A stretch of 21,102 nucleotides of DNA from Candidatus Pacearchaeota archaeon (lineage in GTDB: Archaea; Nanoarchaeota; Nanoarchaeia; Pacearchaeales; GW2011-AR1), in the NCBI GenBank assembly GCA_002690445.1, contig NZER01000369.1, positions 1-21,102 of the forward strand, in the 5' to 3' direction. The notes under the pieces are model-generated. The model worked only from the letters and a program-made list of their open reading frames with translations. It was not told the origin of the DNA and did not search any database. Below, piece by piece: positions 7,164 to 12,573 of the stretch. Each line of letters starts with the position of its first letter. Within the stretch, counting starts at the first letter, position 1. The position numbers were made by a program, and so were the translations under genes.

Positions 7164-7475
7164 CTAAAACTGATAAACGCAAGTGATGTCGTTTATCGCA
7201 GAGTCTGGGTTGATCACAACTGAGTCGGTAAAGCGAATACCAAGACCAGGAAACCCGCAAGAAATTGCAACTGTATCTTCATACGCATAACCGCCTATCA
7301 GCAAATTTCCAAGAGACGTTGATCCATCGAGAAGATTGATCACGATAGGTGATGTAGTTACAGTCGAAGAAGAATAACGTATGGACTTCAAGGTACACGG
7401 ATCAGAAACAAGCGTAGTGGTCGATGAGGCAGCCGCTGTTGCGGTGTACGAAGAGACTACATCTGTAGGGTCCAT
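7164..7475 (-). CDS. Cassette copy 1, type A paralogue (103 aa), first of the array
   Basis: First gene of the ten-gene array, starting downstream of a minus-strand terminator hairpin (7501-7527). The upstream sequence contains a doubled AGGGAGAC, giving a good ribosome binding site 5-9 bases before the ATG. The protein shows SDPCTLKSIRYSSS, LLDGSTSLGNLLIG and PGLGIRFTDS, and ends CVYQF; all have counterparts in 5361-5684. Small single-copy proteins with the same order of elements occur in other phages as unnamed structural proteins. Function is unknown. Confidence 0.75.
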   Translation of the reverse strand: MDPTDVVSSYTATAAASSTTTLVSDPCTLKSIRYSSSTVTTSPIVINLLDGSTSLGNLLIGGYAYEDTVAISCGFPGLGIRFTDSVVINPDSAINDITCVYQF

Positions 7476-7495
7476 GTCTCCCTGTCTCCCTGCAT

Positions 7496-7527
7496 AGAAA
7501 CAGGGGGCACCGCCTTGGTACCCCCTG
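7496..7527 (-). terminator. Rho-independent-type terminator before the ten-gene array
   Basis: Arms CAGGGGG (7501-7507) and CCCCCTG (7521-7527) pair perfectly. After one C/A mismatch an inner ACC/GGT pair closes a five-base loop. Read on the minus strand the hairpin is followed by TTTCT. It lies between the stop of the 281-aa gene and the start of the array. The U-tract is short, so it may be partial and act as an attenuator that sets how much of the array is made. Confidence 0.65.
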
Positions 7528-7581
7528 CAACATCATCACAGTGAATGTTCAGAACAAACATCTATCTGTGACTCCAATCAA

Positions 7582-8427
7582 CTACTCGATCAGGTCACGC
7601 TTCTGTGAGAAGTACACATAATCAACATCCAAGTCATCGCCAGTACCACCAGCAACATTAGCCAAGCTGATGAGCATCTGTGCATCCCACGTATTCCCAC
7701 TCCCCAGAATACCATCTGCAACCTTTGTCCACTTGGTCTTCTGACCACCAGTGCGAACATAACCACGATACCGATCGGTACCCGTAGCCCTAACAGCAAC
7801 CTCAATCCATTCAGAATCCGCAAGAGCAGAAGCGATAACACTCGTCTCCGTCACTGCCGCAGTATCATCATCTCCTGCAACAGTGAAGTAGATCGCCCCA
7901 GCATCACTATCTGCTTGTGCAAATCCGATGTGAGTATCTGACGTAATCGCACCTTCCGGGGTAGCGCGGATAGCGGAAGTTGCGTTCAGCTCCGCGAGTC
8001 CAACAAAAATGCCCTGGGCACTCACATCAAGCATCCTAAATCTTGACGCAAATACTGCATCCGTGGCAGCAGCAGAGCCCGCAGTCGCCGCAATCGGTGT
8101 AATCCCCAATGGAGATAGTCCAGCAGCTTCCAATCCATCATACTGGACGATGGGACCATCGTTGTCCGCTGGACAGTCCAACCTCAAAACACCCATACCG
8201 AGATTACCGACAACCACCTCAATCACCGCAGTTCCGCCACCACTGACCTGCGTAACTAGCCAGTCAGTATTAGCGGCAACATTAAAGTCATTGCCGCGCG
8301 ACGTGAAATCGTTGAAATACTCAACCCACTGCGTATTCGCGAACGCTCCAATCGGAGCATCCTCCAACGCACCAGCCATAGATTCGCTACTTCCAAGAAT
8401 CGGACCAGAAAATCTAGTAATACCCAT
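7582..8427 (-). CDS. Beta-rich virion protein downstream of capsid gene, 281 aa
   Basis: It begins MGITRFSGPILGSSESMAG, an N-terminal pattern seen in capsid-proximal structural proteins of environmental phages. The rest is rich in Ala, Gly, Thr and Asp with alternating hydrophobic strands, for example FASRFRMLDVSAQGIFVGLAE near 127-147 and WIEVAVRATGTDRYRGYVR near 207-225, ending VDYVYFSQ. This looks like a concanavalin/laminin-G-type beta sandwich, as found in head fibres and decoration proteins. A GAGGT element precedes the ATG. It is flanked by hairpin terminators on both sides, so it may be an abundant separately controlled virion component. Fold and role are inferred. Confidence 0.6.
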   Translation of the reverse strand: MGITRFSGPILGSSESMAGALEDAPIGAFANTQWVEYFNDFTSRGNDFNVAANTDWLVTQVSGGGTAVIEVVVGNLGMGVLRLDCPADNDGPIVQYDGLEAAGLSPLGITPIAATAGSAAATDAVFASRFRMLDVSAQGIFVGLAELNATSAIRATPEGAITSDTHIGFAQADSDAGAIYFTVAGDDDTAAVTETSVIASALADSEWIEVAVRATGTDRYRGYVRTGGQKTKWTKVADGILGSGNTWDAQMLISLANVAGGTGDDLDVDYVYFSQKRDLIE

Positions 8428-8502
8428 CTCGAATACCTCGTTGCACGCACCTACCTCGCCAGTCCGCGTGCTGTCGTTTAAGTCTGACGAGTTTGGTTGT
8501 AA

Positions 8503-8558
8503 AGAAGGACGAGAAGGGGGGGCGATGCAGGATGGATCAAATCCACGCCCCCCCTCTC
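8503..8558 (-). terminator. Strong terminator after the major capsid gene
   Basis: The 3' arm (CGCCCCCCCTCTC) and the 5' arm (GAGAAGGGGGGGCG) pair over seven G-C pairs plus flanks. The loop holds a further small stem (GGAT/ATCC). On the minus strand the hairpin is followed by a T-rich tail (TTCTCGTCCTTCTTT). It starts 17 bases past the capsid gene stop, where many phages stop high-level capsid transcription. Confidence 0.75.
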
Positions 8559-8574
8559 AATCATCAAGCAACAC

Positions 8575-9489
8575 CTACGTGATGTTGCCACTCCCGAAGA
8601 TCCCGAGGTAATCACTCACCCCGAAGGAATATCGTTCCCTACTCTTGTAGCGAACATTCCCCGTATCGAAGTCACCATCCATGCCTGTCTGAACAGGCGT
8701 TCGCTGGAAGTGCTTCATACCATTGGGAACATCGGTCATGAGGAACCAGAACTTCTTGTTCGTGGTTGTGAGGAAATGGTTGACCGAATATCCCTCAGGC
8801 ACTGCCCCGTTTGTCTTCAGGGCGTTGATGTCGTTGTCCGCAGTCCCGACACGGAGTTCCGTCTCCAGGATGCGCGTTGCAACGAACTGGTTATAGGTAG
8901 CGATGATCAGCTTGCGCGGCTTGGCCGCGATGATCAGGCCCCTGTCATCGGGGAACGCTGCAATGTCAATCACCGCCTGCTCAAGAGATGTCTCGTTGAG
9001 ATCGGAATTGACTGCCAAACGATTGCTCAGGTTCCCTGCACCGACAGTGGAGTGCGTGGTCGCGCAGAGCGCAACTCCATCCCCAGCCAGGAAAGAACCA
9101 TAAGCGTTGTTCAGCGGTGAAGCAGCCTTCACCTGCTTGGTGTGAGCCATCGCGCGGGCCAGCGCCTTCGTGTAGCGCGCTGAAACGGAGTCATAGAGGT
9201 TGTCTTCGACTGCCTCCTCCGTTATCGCAAATCCCATCGCGATTGTCTCGTGTGTGTAGCGAGCCGTGAAATGCTCCTGAGCCGTATCGTAATTGATAGC
9301 CGACCCCTCAGCCTTCACAGGTGCTGCACCGAAACCAGACAGCTTGACTTCCTCTTCGAAGCTGCGCTCCGAAGATTCCGTCTCGTAGATGGCTTCGTGT
9401 TCGTTCTCGTAAGACTTGTACTCCAGCCCGAACAGTGCGTTCAGCCCAGGAAGGAGTTCCTTCATCATTTGCGCTCGTGAAATTGCCAT
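8575..9489 (-). CDS. Major capsid protein (HK97 fold, Mu gpT-like family)
   Basis: The 304 aa match the pattern of the Mu-gpT-like branch of HK97-fold capsid proteins. The N-terminus reads LLPGLNALFGLEYKSYENE, followed by SFEEEVKLSGFGAAPVK, RYTHETIAMGFAITEEAVEDNLY, an aligned LLxLNNAY-like segment (ASPLNNAYGSF), a NDIN turn (ADNDINALK), FWFLMTDV and the closing FDTGNVRYKSRERYSFG. It assembles into the icosahedral shell with scaffold and portal. It starts at an ATG with a strong AAGGAGGT and is followed by a terminator. Its position after scaffold-like and head genes is typical. There is no visible N-terminal prohead protease domain. Confidence 0.85.
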   Translation of the reverse strand: MAISRAQMMKELLPGLNALFGLEYKSYENEHEAIYETESSERSFEEEVKLSGFGAAPVKAEGSAINYDTAQEHFTARYTHETIAMGFAITEEAVEDNLYDSVSARYTKALARAMAHTKQVKAASPLNNAYGSFLAGDGVALCATTHSTVGAGNLSNRLAVNSDLNETSLEQAVIDIAAFPDDRGLIIAAKPRKLIIATYNQFVATRILETELRVGTADNDINALKTNGAVPEGYSVNHFLTTTNKKFWFLMTDVPNGMKHFQRTPVQTGMDGDFDTGNVRYKSRERYSFGVSDYLGIFGSGNIT

Positions 9490-9507
9490 GACTTGTTACC
9501 TCCTTCC

Positions 9508-10158
9508 CTATACGCCGAGACCGAAGCCGTAGTACAGCACGGTGGGATCGGCCCATCGCACCAGCACGTCAGGCGTGGTCACGCTAGAGGTTTCATTCTT
9601 ACCATCCTTGACAACCCCGATGATACGAACCGCACCACCCACAGCGGGCGTTGGGTCAGTAGCAGCAAGATTGGCAATCGTGATTCCGGAAAGACCCGTA
9701 GTGATGCTTGCGCTAGACATATTCGACAGAATATTGATCGAACCAATATACGTGTCGCTCCAGGCAGCCGGAGTTCCACTTCCAGAAGAAACCTGGAAAA
9801 CGGCACTCGGGCTTGTCACCACATAGCCAGTGCGATCATTACCATCGGTAGTGGCCGCGCTGCCAGGATAGTGATTGCCCCACTGTGGGGTTCCGGTGGT
9901 GTCGACGTATTCGCAACCTACGAATACACCCATGATCTGATTGGTGGGAGCATCGACTTGATCAGCCGCCGGAACGGCCAAACCAGTCGGAGTTGTAGTT
10001 CCAAGCTGGATCCCACCACCCGCATTGAGGGTCACGATATCCCCATTACCAATGACAGCCGTACCATCGCTGACATCGCCAAAGATCGGGAATGCTTCGT
10101 TTCCCCCGGTATTGTACAAATACCCGCCGTGGGAGACGGGCCTTAGTCCATAAGCCAT
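9508..10158 (-). CDS. Capsid-associated structural protein (MAYGLRP family), 216 aa
   Basis: It begins MAYGLRPVSHGGYLYNTGG and shows GDIVTLNAGG, MGVFVGCEYVDTTGTPQW and a beta-rich C-terminus. Proteins starting MAYGLRP that lie directly upstream of the capsid gene, with a GVFxGCxY segment, are common in phages of this type and are thought to be structural. It is probably a shell decoration or cement subunit, by location. AGGAG precedes the ATG, and a gap of 18 bases separates its stop from the capsid start, so the two are likely co-transcribed. No enzymatic motif is seen. Confidence 0.7.
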   Translation of the reverse strand: MAYGLRPVSHGGYLYNTGGNEAFPIFGDVSDGTAVIGNGDIVTLNAGGGIQLGTTTPTGLAVPAADQVDAPTNQIMGVFVGCEYVDTTGTPQWGNHYPGSAATTDGNDRTGYVVTSPSAVFQVSSGSGTPAAWSDTYIGSINILSNMSSASITTGLSGITIANLAATDPTPAVGGAVRIIGVVKDGKNETSSVTTPDVLVRWADPTVLYYGFGLGV

Positions 10159-10206
10159 TTTGGCTATCTCCTACTTAGACGATAGCCCTCAGTGGTATTT
10201 CCACTT

Positions 10207-10656
10207 TCAGTCATCGCCAAAGGTGATCCTCGATGTCCGCTGCGGTTTGAGCAACGGCATACTCGGATCTTGCTCTCTGAAGTAGTTACGGTCCACCGCA
10301 TCCATCTGTTCTTGGGCTTCCCTGTCTCCGTGCTTTCTGATTTTATCCCCGAGTTCTGCGGGGCGTGAGCACAAGAGAAGGTTTCCAATTAGAACATTGT
10401 CTGGATACTGACTATTCCGATCTGATGTGATCTGCAATTCGGGATAGTCTTCTGAACGAACTGGCTCCCATCCGTCTCGTAGTGCCTGCGAGACATTGAT
10501 GTTGTCCACTTCGCCACGGTAACCAGCTCTCACGTAACGAAACTCAAGCCCATCTCTGGGATCGGGTGACGGAAGCATGGGTGCGGGTTTCCACGGGGTT
10601 TCCCGTTGTTCGCTCTCTCGGCTTTCGAGTTCGCGGTTGCGCGTTTCGTCAGACAC
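10207..10656 (-). CDS. Conserved head-module protein, 149 aa
   Basis: A charged protein with conserved-looking segments LEFRYVRAGYRGEVDNINVSQALRDGWEPVRSEDYP (residues about 37-72), IGNLLLCSRPAELGDKIRKHG and a late SMPLLKPQRTSRITFGDD. The order (Trp-x-Pro-Val-Arg, a low-complexity gap, a helix, then Met-Pro-Leu-Leu and Ser-Arg-x-Thr-Phe-Gly) recurs between scaffold and capsid genes of environmental phages. It starts with GTG and a strong AAGGAGG upstream, and overlaps the end of the scaffold-like gene by eight bases. The exact job in head assembly is unknown to me. Confidence 0.65.
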   Translation of the reverse strand: MSDETRNRELESRESEQRETPWKPAPMLPSPDPRDGLEFRYVRAGYRGEVDNINVSQALRDGWEPVRSEDYPELQITSDRNSQYPDNVLIGNLLLCSRPAELGDKIRKHGDREAQEQMDAVDRNYFREQDPSMPLLKPQRTSRITFGDD

Positions 10657-11614
10657 GACGGCTATCCTCCTTCAGGAGTTGTTCGGCGTACTGCTTTGGT
10701 GTGATACCAAGTCGTTTCGCGAGATCGACCATGGTTCTGGTTAGCTGCACTTTACGAGGTCTGCCCGAAGATCGATGCGCTGGAGCAACGACCGTCGATG
10801 CTTGAGAGTATGCAGCAGGCTCCATATCGCCCATATCACTCTCAACATCATCAAACTTTCCTGGAAAAACACTTCGGAGCCTATTGTCCAAGTGCTTGTA
10901 GTATTTGTCAGGCTCAATCCTGGGGTCTATGCCTTTCTTGACAAGATCCTCATGAACCCCATAAGCAAAAGAAGTTCTCTCTGAATCCTTCCCTTCGCCA
11001 CTACCGAACCATTCATTTTCTGACAACCAACCCTGTAGTTTCTCATCTACGGGTTGACTCGGTGTGAAGTTTGGCTGCGGTGGCGCTGGATCTCCCTGTG
11101 GAAATTCAGGCTGGTACCCCTCTGCAACACCAGCATCATACTGCGCTCTATTGAAAGCCTCCTGGGCTTGAACGATGGCATCACTATCTCCGGCCTCCAT
11201 CGCATTCTTGAAGTGGTCCCTGGCCTGAGACAAGTCACCGGCAGTGCGAGCCTTGATTTCAGAAAGAAAAACCTTTTCGGTTCCCTTGAGCATCGACTTG
11301 AGGTTGACGTTCTCGCTAGCTACTTGCTGCGCGTAGCGAACCGCCTCTTCTTGTAGGCGCATCGCATCGTCTTTGGCACGTCGCTGCTCGTGGTATTCGT
11401 ACCGGAGTCTCTTGATCCGATTCGTAGCACTCCTGCCTACGACATTGATCTCCTCGTCGGGATCGAAATCCCCAGATCTTTCCGGATCTCTCTCGGCTAC
11501 CTGATCCTCTTCGGGTCGATCGTCAACAACGGAGACCTCGATCTCACCAGAATCAGAGTCGAGCGTCGGATGATGGACCGCATTTCCCATCAGATCATCT
11601 GTAGGGGCGCTCAT
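10649..11614 (-). CDS. Head scaffolding-like protein, 321 aa
   Basis: It has an acidic N-terminus (residues 1-60, many Asp/Glu), a long helical coiled-coil-like stretch (about 61-160), a Pro-rich linker (172-190), and a conserved-looking segment GWLSENEWFGSGEGKDSERTSFAYGVHEDL (about 195-224) with PDKYYKHLDNRLRSVFP. The C-terminal helix LTRTMVDLAKRLGITPKQYAEQLL resembles the capsid-binding helix end of scaffolds. Position between portal and capsid genes and high charge fit a scaffold that directs capsid assembly and leaves before or during packaging. The ATG overlaps the co-chaperonin stop (ATGA). A direct homologue is not identified here. Confidence 0.65.
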   Translation of the reverse strand: MSAPTDDLMGNAVHHPTLDSDSGEIEVSVVDDRPEEDQVAERDPERSGDFDPDEEINVVGRSATNRIKRLRYEYHEQRRAKDDAMRLQEEAVRYAQQVASENVNLKSMLKGTEKVFLSEIKARTAGDLSQARDHFKNAMEAGDSDAIVQAQEAFNRAQYDAGVAEGYQPEFPQGDPAPPQPNFTPSQPVDEKLQGWLSENEWFGSGEGKDSERTSFAYGVHEDLVKKGIDPRIEPDKYYKHLDNRLRSVFPGKFDDVESDMGDMEPAAYSQASTVVAPAHRSSGRPRKVQLTRTMVDLAKRLGITPKQYAEQLLKEDSRRV

Positions 11615-12009
11615 GACGATGCCCTCATGATCGCTCTGGGATCCTCAACAACAGCTTCCACAGAATCATCATTTATCAGACGGAATTCTTTTCCATGAAT
11701 CATGAGACGAGTACCCGAATAGGCACGCATCACAACCCAGTCCTGCTCTTTGCACCATCGACCAGTCGGAAACTTGTTCCTGTCTTGGTAGGCATCCGGT
11801 CCCATCTTCATCACATAACCGATAATGCTCGCAACGGATTCTGCGTTACGTCTCTCGTCTGTGATGTAGATACCTCCCTCCGTAGTCTCTTCCACCTCCG
11901 GAAGTTGAATCAAAAGCCTGTAACCAGAAGGCTCAGGCAAAACAGTTGCCTTCCTCTTGCCCGTCGCAGGTTCGGGTGCATCGCCGCTGTATTGAATCGC
12001 TTCTGACAC
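11611..12009 (-). CDS. GroES-like co-chaperonin (Cpn10 domain)
   Basis: After a 27-residue polar extension, residues about 28-124 follow the Cpn10 pattern. There is a first strand GYRLLIQLPEVEE and a mobile loop ending in GGIYI (45-49), where bacterial GroES has GGI-V-L. Next come a strand IIGYVMKMGPDAYQD, a roof region, then DWVVMRAYSGTRLMIHGKEFRLINDDSVEAV. The GGI tripeptide of the mobile loop contacts GroEL in the known family. Lying between the portal and the scaffold-like gene, it recalls T4 gp31, which helps fold the capsid protein with host GroEL. The start is GTG with GAGGAAA upstream. The capsid-folding role is inferred. Confidence 0.85.
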   Translation of the reverse strand: MSEAIQYSGDAPEPATGKRKATVLPEPSGYRLLIQLPEVEETTEGGIYITDERRNAESVASIIGYVMKMGPDAYQDRNKFPTGRWCKEQDWVVMRAYSGTRLMIHGKEFRLINDDSVEAVVEDPRAIMRASS

Positions 12010-12083
12010 GATTTCCTCTTACTTGCAGACAGCATTTTGAATGGGTGCCATCGTTCCCCATCTGCGCCCAAGTGGGCGAAAGA

Positions 12084-12386
12084 TCAGTGACGCTCTCGAT
12101 CCAAAGCTTCTAGCTGACTCTGTGCGTTAATATTCGTACAGCGAGCATCGGTATCGCCCTTCAAGCAGACTCCCGTCTGCTTAATCCCGCGCTTCTTAGC
12201 CTTGTCTCTCTGCAATCCACGAAGTCCCCACGTACTCGTAACGGCATCGTAGACATCATCAAAAGTGCTAGAACTCTTCGGAACAGTGCCACCCTCCTTG
12301 TAGCCAACCTTGCCACCCTGCTCCGATTCCTTCTGCTTGTAACCAACGTGCTTCGGCATGTGCCTATTTCGGTAAGCCGACTTCAT
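12084..12386 (-). CDS. Small basic Gly/Lys-rich phage protein, 100 aa
   Basis: The first 40 residues are basic with paired glycine motifs (EQGGKVGYKEGGTV). Short proteins with GGKVxYKxGG-type segments are frequent around portal genes in environmental phages but have no clear function. The second half (FDDVYDAVTSTWGLRGLQRDKAKKRG) is helical and charged. The ATG follows the 61-aa gene stop by one base (TGAAATG). An inner ATG at residue 10 (MPKHVGYK) is a possible alternative start. No membrane segment is seen. The 74-base gap after it, before the GroES-like gene, holds no further gene. Confidence 0.55.
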   Translation of the reverse strand: MKSAYRNRHMPKHVGYKQKESEQGGKVGYKEGGTVPKSSSTFDDVYDAVTSTWGLRGLQRDKAKKRGIKQTGVCLKGDTDARCTNINAQSQLEALDRERH

Positions 12387-12387
12387 T

Positions 12388-12573
12388 TCAAGACTCCTCT
12401 ACTTGAGAGACAATTTCTTTGAGATCCCTGCGGGCAAGATTCAATCCATGAAGAACTCCGCAGAGGAATCGATAGGTGTGAAAATCAGGAGCACTCCCAT
12501 CTGCAATGCCTTCTTGGTGTTCTCTACGAATCTGATCAAGGCGCTCCAGGAAAATTTCTAGGATCGGATCCAC
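12388..12573 (-). CDS. Small hypothetical protein after portal, 61 aa, GTG start
   Basis: A short helical protein: LERLDQIRREHQEGIADGSAPDFHTYRFLCGVLHGLNLARRDLKEI. Portal-adjacent proteins of about 60-70 residues with YxxxxGxxxGLxxA near the end are frequent in tailed phages and usually unnamed. The GTG start overlaps the portal stop by one base (TAGTG), so it depends on portal translation. It may assist portal or head assembly; this is position-based inference. Confidence 0.6.
   Translation of the reverse strand: MDPILEIFLERLDQIRREHQEGIADGSAPDFHTYRFLCGVLHGLNLARRDLKEIVSQVEES

Noticed and set aside
3830..7475. Diversity-generating retroelement target array
   Set aside because: No reverse transcriptase, template repeat or adenine-biased variable segment is seen; the copies differ along their whole length.
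8009..8611. 200-codon plus-strand frame
   Set aside because: It crosses the antisense of the 281-aa gene and a terminator hairpin, with no ribosome binding site or protein pattern.
9493..10146. Long open frame on the plus strand, opposite the MAYGLRP-type protein
   Set aside because: It lies antisense to a recognised structural gene with ribosome binding site and operon context; its product has no recognisable pattern and the length follows from codon bias of the real gene.
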